Source of the DNA: Streptoalloteichus hindustanus
Lineage (GTDB): Bacteria; Actinomycetota; Actinomycetes; Mycobacteriales; Pseudonocardiaceae
Reading direction: 5' to 3'
Length of the DNA: 64,000 bases
NCBI RefSeq assembly: GCF_900129375.1
Contig: NZ_FQVN01000002.1
Location: 434,001 to 498,000, forward strand
The notes beneath the pieces are model-generated. The model did not search any database and was not told the origin of the DNA. It worked only from the letters and a program-made list of their open reading frames with translations. The position numbers were made by a program, and so were the translations under genes. Below, piece by piece: positions 48,933 through 57,329 of the stretch (its first letter is position 1; the number at the start of each line of letters is the position of its first letter).

Positions 48933-50492
48933 ATGACACGAGAGACCAACGGGTCGGCGACGCCCGACGGGGGCGACCACGCCAGGGCGGGGGCCCGCGA
49001 GTGGGTCGGTCTGGTCGTGCTGATGCTGCCCGTGCTGCTCATCTCCGTGGACGCGACGGTGCTGGGCTTCGCCGTGCCCTACCTGAGCGAGGAGCTGCGC
49101 CCCTCGGGGCCGCAGCTCCTGTGGATCGTCGACATCTACTCGTTCCTGCTCGCCGGCCTGCTGGTGACCATGGGCACGCTCGGCGACCGCATCGGCCGAC
49201 GCCGGCTGCTGCTGATGGGCACGGCCGGGTTCGGCCTCGCGTCGTTGCTGGCCGCCTACGCGCCCGACGCGGCGACGCTGATCGGTGGCCGGGCGCTGCT
49301 GGGCGTCGCCGGCGCCACCCTGATGCCCTCCACGTTGTCGTTGCTGCGCAACATGTTCCACAACGAGCGGCAGCGCCTGTTCGCGATCGCCGTCTGGGGC
49401 TCGGCCTTCAGCGCCGGCACCGCGCTCGGCCCGGTCATCGGCGGCTGGCTGCTGGAGCACTTCTGGTGGGGATCGGTGTTCCTGATCAACCTGCCGGTCG
49501 TGGTGGTCACGCTCGTCGCCGCGCCGCTGCTGGTGCCGGAGTACCGCGACCCCGCCCCCGGCCCCTTCGACATCCCCAGCGTGCTCCTGTCGATGCTGGC
49601 GATCCTCCCGGTCGTCTACGGGATCAAGACCGTGGCCAAGCGCGGTCTCGGCGTCGTGCCGGTCGCCGCGATCGTGGTGGGCCTGGTCCTCGGGTACTTC
49701 TTCGTGCGCCGCCAGCGGAAGCTGGAGCACCCCGTGATCGACGTGTCGCTGTTCCGGATCCGCCGGTTCACCGTCGCGATCGGCACCGGACTGATGGTGG
49801 TCTTCGCCATCACCGCCGCGCTGTTCCTGATCCCGCAGTACCTCCAGCTCGTCGAGGGCCTCAGTCCGCTGCGGGCGGGACTCCTGCTGCTCCCGGGCGC
49901 GATCCTGTCCATCGCGGCGGGATTCGTCGTGGCCGCGGCGGCCAGGCACGTCGGGACGCCCGTGCTGCTCTCCCTCGGCCTGACGCTGTCGGCGCTGGGC
50001 TACGTGGTCCTGGTGTGGCTGCCGCCCGCCGGCGGCCTCGTGGTGGCCGCTGTCTCCTTCGTCCTCATCAGCTTCGCCGAGGGATCGGTCATGACGTTGA
50101 CCAACAACACGATGCTGAGCACGGTGCCGCCGGAGCGGGCCGGCGCGGCGTCCGCGATCTCCGAGACCGCGATCGAACTGGGCGCGGCGCTCGGGGTCGC
50201 GGTGCTGGGCAGCCTCGCCACCGCCGTCTACCAGACCGAGTTGCCGGTCGTGCCCGGTGTCGACGAGGGGCGGATGGAGGCGGCCAGGGAGACCCTGGGC
50301 GGCGCGTTGACGACCGCGCGGGAGGTGGGCGGGGCCGCCGGGGAGGCGTTGACGGCCACCGCCCGCGCGGCCTTCACCGACAGCATCAACGTGACCAGCG
50401 CCATCGGCGCGGCACTCATGTTGTACGCGGCCGTGCAGGCCTGGGTCCTCCTCCGTCCCTCCCGACCGGACACCACGAGGGCGCAACGGTGA
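48933..50492 (+). CDS. DHA2-family MFS exporter
   Basis: A 519-aa 14-TM exporter: SVDATVLGFAVPYLSEELRPSGPQLLWIVDIYSFLLAGLLVTMGTLGDRIGRRRLL and GGRALLGVAGATLMPSTLSLLRNMF match the SmvA/QacA group, which export quaternary cations, dyes and antibiotics. The loop at about 420-455 is amphipathic and extracytoplasmic. ATG 48933 is used because the frame upstream crosses the operator. Controlled probably by the divergent TetR gene. Confidence 0.9.
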   Translation: MTRETNGSATPDGGDHARAGAREWVGLVVLMLPVLLISVDATVLGFAVPYLSEELRPSGPQLLWIVDIYSFLLAGLLVTMGTLGDRIGRRRLLLMGTAGFGLASLLAAYAPDAATLIGGRALLGVAGATLMPSTLSLLRNMFHNERQRLFAIAVWGSAFSAGTALGPVIGGWLLEHFWWGSVFLINLPVVVVTLVAAPLLVPEYRDPAPGPFDIPSVLLSMLAILPVVYGIKTVAKRGLGVVPVAAIVVGLVLGYFFVRRQRKLEHPVIDVSLFRIRRFTVAIGTGLMVVFAITAALFLIPQYLQLVEGLSPLRAGLLLLPGAILSIAAGFVVAAAARHVGTPVLLSLGLTLSALGYVVLVWLPPAGGLVVAAVSFVLISFAEGSVMTLTNNTMLSTVPPERAGAASAISETAIELGAALGVAVLGSLATAVYQTELPVVPGVDEGRMEAARETLGGALTTAREVGGAAGEALTATARAAFTDSINVTSAIGAALMLYAAVQAWVLLRPSRPDTTRAQR

Positions 50493-50532
50493 TCCGCCGA
50501 GCTCCCTGATGTCCATAGTGGACAGGACGGCC

Positions 50533-50563
50533 CCGTGGCCGCTCCGGAGCGGAGCGGCCACGG
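50533..50563. terminator. bidirectional terminator, 13-bp stem
   Basis: CCGTGGCCGCTCC (50533-50545) and GGAGCGGCCACGG (50551-50563) with a 5-nt loop, between the convergent exporter and oxidoreductase. Confidence 0.8.
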
Positions 50564-50569
50564 CCGGGG

Positions 50570-51727
50570 TCAGGCGCCGACGAGCGTGGGCTGGCGCCGT
50601 TGGGGCAGGTAGGGGCCGGGGTTGCCCATCGTCATGACGGTCCCCCGGGTGATGAGTTCCTTGAACCGCGCGGAGGTCCGTCCCGTGACCACCCGGTCCA
50701 CCGGGCTGTCGTCGGCGCGCGTGAACTGGGTGACCCCGTCCCGGCGCCCCAGGCTGACGTTCTGCCAGAAGTAGCGGACCCGGATCGGCTTCGGCTGCTG
50801 TCCACTGAGGACGGAGGCGATGGCGTCGGCGACGTACAGCCCGGCGGGAAGCCCGACCTGACACGACATCCGCGACTCCGCGCCGGCGGGCGTCAGGGCC
50901 GCCGCCGCGTCGCCGACCCCGTACACCTCCGGGTGCGACACCGACCGCAGCGTGCCGTCCACGACCATCCGGCCTCGCCCGTCGACCGCCAGGCCCGCCG
51001 CGCCGGCCAGGTCCGGCACCCGGAAACCGGCCGACCACACGAGGGCGTCGACCTCCCGGTCCCGGCCGTCGTCCAGCAACAGGGCCCGGTCGCCGACCTC
51101 GGTGATCCGCACCCCTTCGTGCACCCTGACGTCCAACCGGTCGAACGCCCGGCGGATGTGCTGTTGGGCGCGGTCGGACAGCCAACCGCCGACCCGGCCG
51201 TCCGTGTACAGCTCGACCCGCAGGCCCGGGCGGGACTCGGCGACCTCGGCGGCGACCTCGATGCCGGTCAGCCCGCCCCCGGCCACGGCCACGACCCCGC
51301 CGGACCGCACCGTGGCCAGGTGCGCCCGCAGGCGCGTCGCGCCGTCCGCGTCGGCCGCGGTGAAGGCGTGCTCCGCGACGCCGGGAACCCGGTTGTCGTC
51401 GGCCCCGCTGCCCAGCGCGTAGACCAGCGTGTCGTAGCTGAGGCTGTGCGGCGCGGCGTCGAGCCGCACGGTCCTGGCCTCGGCGTCGACCGCGGTCACC
51501 CTGGCGACGACGAGGTCGATCCCGGCCCCGGCGACCCACTTCCGCAGCGGCAGGTCCCGCAGGGTCTGCCCGGCGGCGAGCTGGTGCAGCCGCACCCGCT
51601 CCACGAACCGGTCCGTCGCGTTGACCAGGGTGATCCGCACGTCGGCGCCCCGCAGTCGCCGGGCCGCGCGGTGCGCCGCCGCCAGCCCCGCGTAGCCGGC
51701 GCCGAGAACCACGAGTCGGTGCGTCAT
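50570..51727 (-). CDS. FAD/NAD(P)-dependent oxidoreductase, NDH-2-like
   Basis: A 385-aa flavoprotein: FAD-binding VVLGAGYAGLAAAHRAARR at the start, YDTLVYALGSGAD, the NAD-binding VAVAGGGLTGIEVAAEVAE (about 148-166), and the C-terminal FAD site VYGVGDAAAAL. It resembles type II NADH dehydrogenase-like/AIF-type actinobacterial oxidoreductases. Without the C-terminal amphipathic membrane anchor expected of true NDH-2, the acceptor is unclear. ATG 51727. One-mismatch palindrome copy GTCCACTGAGGAC lies inside it (50800-50812). Confidence 0.88.
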   Translation of the reverse strand: MTHRLVVLGAGYAGLAAAHRAARRLRGADVRITLVNATDRFVERVRLHQLAAGQTLRDLPLRKWVAGAGIDLVVARVTAVDAEARTVRLDAAPHSLSYDTLVYALGSGADDNRVPGVAEHAFTAADADGATRLRAHLATVRSGGVVAVAGGGLTGIEVAAEVAESRPGLRVELYTDGRVGGWLSDRAQQHIRRAFDRLDVRVHEGVRITEVGDRALLLDDGRDREVDALVWSAGFRVPDLAGAAGLAVDGRGRMVVDGTLRSVSHPEVYGVGDAAAALTPAGAESRMSCQVGLPAGLYVADAIASVLSGQQPKPIRVRYFWQNVSLGRRDGVTQFTRADDSPVDRVVTGRTSARFKELITRGTVMTMGNPGPYLPQRRQPTLVGA

Positions 51728-51850
51728 GACGTCCTCCCCATCTCCGTCGTGGTCCCTGAACCGGACAGCCGGTGTGTTCGTGACAGGGACTTCGGGTGAG
51801 GGCGGTCACATGCGCCGACGCGGCGTTTGATCTCGGCCGTCGTCGTGGCG

Positions 51851-52516
51851 TCAGCGGGCCGGTGGCCGCAGGCGCTGTGCTCGCGGGCGCTGTGCTCGCT
51901 GGCGCTGTGTTCGCAGGCGTTGTGCTCGCAGGACGGTGTCGTGGGTGTGGTGCGTGCCCGGGGGCGGGGGAGCGGTGCGGCGGCGGGTTTCGTTGACCAG
52001 GACGGTCCAGTCGTCGTCGAGGAGCCGGGCGACGTCGTCGGGCTGGTAGTAGTCGGCCGGGTTGAAGCCCTCGCGTGGCGACAGGTCGGCGGGGTCGTGG
52101 CTGACGACGAGCAGGGTGCCGCCGGGAGCGACAGCCGACAGCAGAGCGCGCAGCGCGGCGTGGTCCGGCTGGCGCCTGAGCGGGAAGTACTGCACGGACA
52201 CCAGGTCGAACGCGTCGGCCGGGAGTCCCGTCGCGGTGGTCAGGTCGGCCCGTGCCCACGCCACGCGCCCGGCGACGTCCGCGCCCGCCGCGGCGGCGCG
52301 CTGGAGGGCGACCCAGGAGATGTCGACGGCGGTGACCTGCCACCCCTGCCGCGCCAGCCAGAGCGCGTCGGCGCCCTCACCGCACCCGACGTCGAGCGCC
52401 TGCCCCGGCGGCAGACCCGAGACCTCGCTGACGAGCACCCCGTTGGGGTCGCCGCTGAAGATCTGGTCGCGACCGCGGTACATCTCGTCCCAGGACTGGG
52501 CGTCCATCGTGCTCAC
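51851..52516 (-). CDS. SAM-dependent methyltransferase with repetitive tail
   Basis: A 221-aa protein: ALDVGCGEGADALWLARQGWQVTAVDIS (about 41-68) is methyltransferase motif I plus strand 2, then VSVQYFPLRRQPDHAAL and VAPGGTLLVVSHDP. It is close to the tellurite-resistance TehB/thiol methyltransferase-like group. The last about 25 residues (LRAQRLRTQRQRAQRPRAQRLR) are pentapeptide repeats encoded by a 15-bp tandem array. Start 52516; it is 21 bp downstream of the small gene at 52538 on the same strand. Confidence 0.85.
   Translation of the reverse strand: MSTMDAQSWDEMYRGRDQIFSGDPNGVLVSEVSGLPPGQALDVGCGEGADALWLARQGWQVTAVDISWVALQRAAAAGADVAGRVAWARADLTTATGLPADAFDLVSVQYFPLRRQPDHAALRALLSAVAPGGTLLVVSHDPADLSPREGFNPADYYQPDDVARLLDDDWTVLVNETRRRTAPPPPGTHHTHDTVLRAQRLRTQRQRAQRPRAQRLRPPAR
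51871..51930. repeat. 15-bp tandem repeat, four units
   Basis: GGCGCTGTGCTCGCG and three near-identical copies (51871-51885, 51886-51900, 51901-51915, 51916-51930), inside the 3' end of the methyltransferase gene. Confidence 0.8.
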
Positions 52517-52537
52517 CTCGGTTGGTGTGGCTGGTGG

Positions 52538-52711
52538 TCAGAGACCGTGTCGTCGGTCACCGACGACGAGTGCGCAGAGACGGGCCTCCGACTCCGGCGA
52601 GAAGGGGTCCGGTCGGGTCCGCGCGGCGCGGCGGCTCCCCCCGACGACCAGCACGTTGACCGTGACCTCGATCGCCGGGGGATCGGCGGGGTTGTTCGAC
52701 TCTTCGCTCAT
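52538..52711 (-). CDS. small hypothetical protein
   Basis: A 57-aa protein: acidic start (MSEESNNPADPPAIEVTVNVLVVGG), then a basic linker and LCALVVGDRRHGL. ATG 52711 follows a good GGAGGTGG. It is the first gene before the methyltransferase and is transcribed away from the XRE-cupin gene; the shared palindrome at 52764 may control it. No family recognised. Confidence 0.5.
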   Translation of the reverse strand: MSEESNNPADPPAIEVTVNVLVVGGSRRAARTRPDPFSPESEARLCALVVGDRRHGL

Positions 52712-52763
52712 CGCGACCACCTCCGCCACCAACCTGCCCCCAGCGGGGAAGAGATGACAAAGC

Positions 52764-52782
52764 TCTTTGCGAAAAGCGCAAA
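52764..52782. promoter_or_regulatory. CTTTGCG-N5-CGCAAAG operator
   Basis: A perfect 7-bp inverted repeat with AAAAG between the arms, 20 bp before the XRE-cupin start and 50 bp from the divergent small gene. This type of GC/AAAG palindrome is usual for XRE-cupin self-regulation. Confidence 0.6.
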
Positions 52783-52802
52783 GCGTGGGCACAGTGGACG
52801 GC

Positions 52803-53387
52803 ATGGGAGAGGAGTTCGAGGCCGTGATCAACGCGGTCGGTCCCCGGCTGCGCGCGCTGCGTCACCGCAGCGGCGCCACCCTCAGCGCCCTGTCGGAGAC
52901 CACCGGCATCCCCGTCAGCACCCTGTCCCGCCTGGAGTCCGGGCACCGCAGGCCAGGCCTGGAACTGCTGCTCCCCCTGGCCAAGGCCTACCGGATGCCG
53001 CTCGACGAACTCGTCGGAGCACCGGCCACCGGCGATCCCCGGGTGTATCCCCGGCCGTTCGCCCGGAACGGCATGTCGGTGATCCCGCTGACCCCCCACC
53101 CCGGCGGGTTGCAGGTGTTCAAGCAGATCCTTCCGGCCGGCCCGAACGATCTCGAACCCGATCCCCGCTCGCACGAGGGGTACCACTGGCTGTACGTCCT
53201 CAGCGGACGGCTCCGCGCCGTGCTCGGTGACCAGGACCTCGTCCTCACCGCTGGCGAGGTCGCCGAGTTCGACACCCACGTCCCGCACTGGTTCGGCAAC
53301 GCCGACGCGCGTCCGGTCGAGTTCCTGAGCATCCTGGGTCCCCAGGGCGGGCGCTCCCACATCAGGGCCCGCTACCGACGCGTCTGA
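52803..53387 (+). CDS. XRE-family regulator with C-terminal cupin domain
   Basis: A 194-aa protein: helix-turn-helix at about 15-65 (GPRLRALRHRSGATLSALSETTGIPVSTLSRLESGHRRPGLELLLPLAKAYRMPLDEL) and a cupin_2 fold at about 115-185 (HEGYHWLYVLSGRLRAVLGDQDLVLTAGEVAEFDTHVPHWFGN). Such regulators sense a small metabolite via the cupin barrel. ATG 52803 is used; GTG 52791 is possible and the mRNA may be nearly leaderless. Divergent from the small gene/methyltransferase pair, its likely target. Confidence 0.87.
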   Translation: MGEEFEAVINAVGPRLRALRHRSGATLSALSETTGIPVSTLSRLESGHRRPGLELLLPLAKAYRMPLDELVGAPATGDPRVYPRPFARNGMSVIPLTPHPGGLQVFKQILPAGPNDLEPDPRSHEGYHWLYVLSGRLRAVLGDQDLVLTAGEVAEFDTHVPHWFGNADARPVEFLSILGPQGGRSHIRARYRRV

Positions 53388-53469
53388 CCTCCACCGCGTC
53401 CGGGCGAGTGCCCGGCACCGCGACGCACTGTCCTCTTCGGACACCCGGGTGAACCCGCCTGGGTGGTGT

Positions 53470-53634
53470 TCACCTTCTCCGGCTCGCCATCCGGTTGAGG
53501 CGCCACCGCGCCCAGCGCAGACGAAGTCGCCGCACGAAACGCGCTTTGACTGCCAGCCGGGAGATGAACGGCCATAACACGCCGATCCACACGACGGCAC
53601 ACACGATCAGCAGGACAATCTGAACATCGCTCAC
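53470..53634 (-). CDS. small membrane protein (54 aa)
   Basis: A 54-aa frame from GTG 53634: an N-terminal transmembrane segment (VQIVLLIVCAVVWIGVLWPFI, residues 4-24) and a strongly basic Trp/Arg tail (RFVRRLRLRWARWRLNRMASRRR). The ribosome binding site is weak, but no other gene occupies the gap and the one-helix plus basic-tail design is common in actinomycetes. Confidence 0.4.
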   Translation of the reverse strand: MSDVQIVLLIVCAVVWIGVLWPFISRLAVKARFVRRLRLRWARWRLNRMASRRR

Positions 53635-53793
53635 GGAAAACTACCGCCGGGGTCGTCAGGATCTGGCCGAGGCGGGGCCGCGGCGGGAACCTCGTGTTCC
53701 TCCGGGTGCCTCTGGTCTCGGATTCTTCCCGGCTCGGGCTTCCCGCTCCAGAGACGCTGGGTTAGCTCTGGGCGAGCAAACTGTGAGGGATCA

Positions 53794-55095
53794 GTGGAAC
53801 TCGGTGCGGAGCTGCGCGCGGCGAGGTCGCGGGCCGGTCTGTCGCTGGTCGAGATGGCCAGGCGCACCCACTTCACGAAACCTTTTCTTTGCCAGGTGGA
53901 AACGGGTCGTCGGACGGTCTTGCCCGCCGTCCACCGCGCGTACGAGGACGTGTTGGGGATCGCCCTCGAAGTCGCGAACCCGGTGCGCGTGGCGCATGAA
54001 TGGCTTCTCGTCGATTCGCCGGCGACAACGCACACCCGAGCCGGGCGGCGCGTCAGGAAAGGCCTGGCGGTCGAGTTGGAGACGCGGGTGGCGTGGCTGC
54101 GGCGACTCGATGACGTCACGGGAGGCGCGGACCTCGCTCCCCTCGTGCTCAACGAGCTGGCGGATGTGCGGGACTTGTGCCGCACGGCGAGCTACCGCGA
54201 CCCGGTGGGCCGTCGTCTTCTTGTGGTGTTGGGGGAGCTGTCGCAGCTCGCGGGGTGGGTCACGGCGGATGCCGGGCGGTGCGACGAGGCTCAGCGCCTC
54301 TACCTGTCGGGCCTTTCCGTCGCACGGGACGCGGAGGACCCGGTGCTGGCCGCACAGCTCCTTTCCACGCTGGCGTACCAGATGTCGAACGTGGGGAACC
54401 GGAGGGACGCGTTGTTGGTGGCCCGCTCCGCCGCCCGCGGAGCCAGCGGCGCGACGCCCCTCGTCCGGGCACTCCTGCTGGAACGCGTGGCGTGGGCAGC
54501 CGCGCGCATGGCGGACCGCGCCCTGACCGAACAGACCCTCGACGTGGTGGACGACGTGTACGAGGAGCGGAGCGAGGACGGCGACGAACCCGAGTGGGTT
54601 TACTGGCTGGACCGGCGCGAGATCGACGTGATGGCCGGGCGGTGCTGGATCGCTCTCGGGCAACCCCAGCGGGCGGAACCGTTGCTCAGCCGGGCGCTGG
54701 CCACTGACGACAGCGGGCACGCGCGCGAGATGGCGCTGTACCTCACGTGGCTCGCGGAGGGGTACGTCCAGTCCGGGAATCACGATGCGGCGCGGGAAAC
54801 ACTGGTGAGGGCGCGGCAAGCCGCGCTCGGTGTGGCCTCCGTTCGGCTTGAGGAACGTCTACGCCAGGTGGCGCAGTCGACGGGCCAGCCGCCGGGCCAG
54901 CGCTGTCCAGCTCGTGTCGGTTCGCCGCTGTGCGAGAGTTGTTGGCGGACCGGGAGATCTGGACGAGGGGGAGTGCCGTGGCCAGGTTGGCGATCAGTGG
55001 GCACCGGCTGTTGCCGGGAGAGACGGCACGCCTGGTCGACGCGGCGCTCCGCGCCGAGTTGCGCGGCCATGCGGGCGCGGACCTGGTCGGCCTGA
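53794..55095 (+). CDS. XRE-family regulator with TPR-like repeats
   Basis: A 433-aa protein: XRE helix-turn-helix at about 2-55 (LGAELRAARSRAGLSLVEMARRTHFTKPFLCQVETGRRTV) and a long alpha-helical TPR-like domain (about 90-365: CDEAQRLYLSGLSVARDAEDPVLAAQLLSTLAYQMSNVGNRRDALLVARSAA and similar). GTG 53794. The last about 65 residues are Cys/Trp/Arg-rich and unlike the rest; they overlap the next gene by 118 bp in another frame, so the natural end may be earlier or a frameshift may exist. Confidence 0.75.
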   Translation: MELGAELRAARSRAGLSLVEMARRTHFTKPFLCQVETGRRTVLPAVHRAYEDVLGIALEVANPVRVAHEWLLVDSPATTHTRAGRRVRKGLAVELETRVAWLRRLDDVTGGADLAPLVLNELADVRDLCRTASYRDPVGRRLLVVLGELSQLAGWVTADAGRCDEAQRLYLSGLSVARDAEDPVLAAQLLSTLAYQMSNVGNRRDALLVARSAARGASGATPLVRALLLERVAWAAARMADRALTEQTLDVVDDVYEERSEDGDEPEWVYWLDRREIDVMAGRCWIALGQPQRAEPLLSRALATDDSGHAREMALYLTWLAEGYVQSGNHDAARETLVRARQAALGVASVRLEERLRQVAQSTGQPPGQRCPARVGSPLCESCWRTGRSGRGGVPWPGWRSVGTGCCRERRHAWSTRRSAPSCAAMRARTWSA

Positions 55096-55457
55096 GCTGT
55101 CTCGCCGATGGTGCCGACACCCTGTTCGCCCAGGCCGTGCTCGATCTGGGCGGGTCGCTCGTCGGCATTGTCGCGGCGCAGCAGTACCGGGCAGCGCTTC
55201 CGGTGTCCCACCACGACACCTATGACGTGCTGCTCGCCCGTGCTTCCGAGGTGGTGCGGCTCGATTGCGTCGAGGTGGACGACGAGGCGTACATGGCGGC
55301 GAGTCTGCGCATGCTCGATCTCGCCGACCACTTGGTGGCCGTGTGGGACGGGCTGCCCGCGCGGGGATACGGCGGGACGGCCGATGTCGTGCGCGCGGCA
55401 CAGGAGCGCGGGATTCCCGTGACCGTGGTGTGGCCGGCGGGCGCCCGGCGGGACTGA
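54978..55457 (+). CDS. SLOG-like nucleotide-binding protein
   Basis: A 159-aa Rossmann-like protein: LAISGHRLLP at the start, LVGLSCLADGADTLFAQAVLDLGGSLVGIVAAQQYRAALP, then LADHLVAVWDGLPARGYGGTADVVRAAQERGIPVTVVW. The GxxGxAD and VWDG..GGT features match SLOG/YpsA-DprA-like proteins, which bind nucleotides or their derivatives. GTG 54978 has a strong GGGGGAG. It begins inside the end of the XRE-TPR gene; the two form a unit repeated in actinomycetes. Role unknown; a signalling or defence link is a guess. Confidence 0.7.
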   Translation: MARLAISGHRLLPGETARLVDAALRAELRGHAGADLVGLSCLADGADTLFAQAVLDLGGSLVGIVAAQQYRAALPVSHHDTYDVLLARASEVVRLDCVEVDDEAYMAASLRMLDLADHLVAVWDGLPARGYGGTADVVRAAQERGIPVTVVWPAGARRD

Positions 55458-55511
55458 CGCGACTGACAGAGGTGTCCTCTGTGGACAGTCCGGCCGGGAC
55501 GCCGGTGGAGG

Positions 55512-56435
55512 TCAGGCGAGCTGACGCGCCAGGAAGCCCAGCTTCTCCGGGTTGAAGACGCTGCGGACCGCGATGATCCGGTCCTCTGCGGTCTCCACGG
55601 TGATGACCGCGGCGAGGTGGCCCGCGAAGCGGAGCAGCGCGGCCGGCTGGCCGTTGACCTCCGCGAAGTCGACCGCGACCTGGGCGGCCTCCGGGCGTCG
55701 GCCCAGGCCGAGCAGGTAGCGCGAAACGTTGTCGCGGCCCAGGACCGGACGGCGGGCCGCCGTGACCACGCCGCCGCCGTCGGCCCAGGACACGACGTCG
55801 GCGGCCAGCAGCCGTTCCAGTTCGGCCACGTCTCCGTGGAGGGTCGCGGACAGGAAGCGCTCGACGATCCGGCGGTGCTGCCCGCTGTCGGCGGTGAAGC
55901 GCGGGCGGGACTCGCCGACGTGCTGCCGCGCCCTGCGGTGCAGTTGGCGGGAGTGCGCCTCCTCGATGTCGAGGATCTGGGCGATCTCCCGGTGGCTGTG
56001 CCCGAACGCCTCGCGGAGCACGAAGACGGCCCGCTCCGGCGGGGTCAGCCGCTCCAGCAGGACCAACATCCCGACCGACACCGAGTCGCGGCGCTCCACC
56101 GTCTCCAGTGGACCGAGCGCGTCGGCCTCGGTGAGCACCGGTTCGGGCAGCCACGGGCCGACGTAGCGCTCCCGGCGCACCCGCGCCGAGGTGAGCTGGT
56201 TGAGGCAGAGGTTGGTGACGACCTTGGTCAGCCAGGCGGCCGGCACCTCGATCCGGGCGGGATCGACGGCGTTCCACCGCAGGAAGGCGTCCTGGACGAC
56301 GTCCTCGGCCTCGCTGGCCGAGCCGAGCAGGCGGTAGGCCAGGCCGACGAGGCGGGGCCGCTGTTCCTCGAACAGCTCTACCGAGGTCCCGGCGGGCCGG
56401 GGCTCACGCGTCGGGTCGGGCGCTGGCTGGTCCAC
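55512..56435 (-). CDS. ECF41-type sigma factor with SnoaL-like domain
   Basis: A 307-aa ECF sigma factor: sigma2 (about 18-85: LVGLAYRLLGSASEAEDVVQDAFLRWNAVDPARI), sigma4 (about 125-180: LTPPERAVFVLREAFGHSHREIAQILDIEEAHSRQLHRRARQHV) and a C-terminal SnoaL-like domain (about 195-305) ending in FNPEKLGFL, the ECF41 hallmark which tunes sigma activity in place of an anti-sigma factor. GTG 56435 is inferred from alignment; no good ribosome binding site. No oxidoreductase/carboxymuconolactone partner gene is adjacent. Confidence 0.85.
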   Translation of the reverse strand: MDQPAPDPTREPRPAGTSVELFEEQRPRLVGLAYRLLGSASEAEDVVQDAFLRWNAVDPARIEVPAAWLTKVVTNLCLNQLTSARVRRERYVGPWLPEPVLTEADALGPLETVERRDSVSVGMLVLLERLTPPERAVFVLREAFGHSHREIAQILDIEEAHSRQLHRRARQHVGESRPRFTADSGQHRRIVERFLSATLHGDVAELERLLAADVVSWADGGGVVTAARRPVLGRDNVSRYLLGLGRRPEAAQVAVDFAEVNGQPAALLRFAGHLAAVITVETAEDRIIAVRSVFNPEKLGFLARQLA

Positions 56436-56497
56436 GCTGGTGATGCTATGCGCGGCCGGGCCAGCGCCGACCGACCCGGGGACGTGCTTCCGGCCAC

Positions 56498-57091
56498 TCA
56501 CTCCCCTCGGGAGCGGTCGACGGTGCCGCTCCGAACGCTGTCCACGGTCAGCTCCGGGTACTCCGGCATGAGCGGCGCGCCCGTGGCCGAGACCAGGTCG
56601 AGGGCGGAGGAGCCGTCCAGCGACTCGCGGATGACGTCCGCGTGGCCGGCGTGCCGGGCCGTCTCCTCGACGAGGTGGAACAGGACCCACCGCGCGCTCC
56701 GGCTCGTTCCGGCCGGCAGCAGGGGGCTCATGGCGGTGATGTCGACCGGCCGCCCGAGGTCGGAGAGCCCGCTGACGGTCTCCTCGGTGCGCCGCGCGGC
56801 GGCGTCGTAGTCGGCCAGCAGCCCGTCCAGGGTGTCGCCCGGCTCCATCCCGAAGGTGGGCTCGTCGAGAAGCTCGTGGACCTCGCCGCGCAGCAGGCGC
56901 ATCCAGGTGTCCTCGACCAGCACGAGATGCTTGACCAGCGCGCCGACGCTCAGGTCGCTCGCGCTCGGCGTGGCCGCCGCCTGGACGTCGGTCAGGCCGT
57001 GCGCGGCTCGTCGCACCGCCGCCCGCTGCTCGGCCAGGAACGCCAGCAGGGCGTCCCGTTCGTCGGTCACCTCGCGCACCATCGTCGGCAC
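56498..57091 (-). CDS. DinB-family protein (paralogue)
   Basis: A 197-aa DinB protein: LSVGALVKHLVLVEDTWMRLL and VLFHLVEETARHAGHADVIRESLDGSSALDLV with the three family histidines. The first about 50 residues (VTDERDALLAFLAEQRAAVRRAAHGLTD) are nearly the same as in the paralogue at 30013. The start GTG 57091 is chosen to match that protein; GTG 57097 and 57100 and ATG 57082 are alternatives. GAGGGG precedes them. Confidence 0.82.
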   Translation of the reverse strand: MPTMVREVTDERDALLAFLAEQRAAVRRAAHGLTDVQAAATPSASDLSVGALVKHLVLVEDTWMRLLRGEVHELLDEPTFGMEPGDTLDGLLADYDAAARRTEETVSGLSDLGRPVDITAMSPLLPAGTSRSARWVLFHLVEETARHAGHADVIRESLDGSSALDLVSATGAPLMPEYPELTVDSVRSGTVDRSRGE

Positions 57092-57329
57092 CGCAACCAC
57101 ATCCCCTCGCGAGCGCGTTCGTCCGAAGCCGACCACGACGGCCCGTCGTGCCGCAATTCCCTTACGCGCTCGGCGAAACAGGGCACGCGGGCCACTCTTC
57201 GGGGGCTGCGGCGTCGAACCGGAGCGAGGACGACGGCGGCTGGCATATCGGCCCTGTGGGTGATGTCGCCGACGCCGCGCGGTCTGATCTGCTGCGGAGG
57301 CCAGGTCGTCTCAGGAACGAGGACACAGC

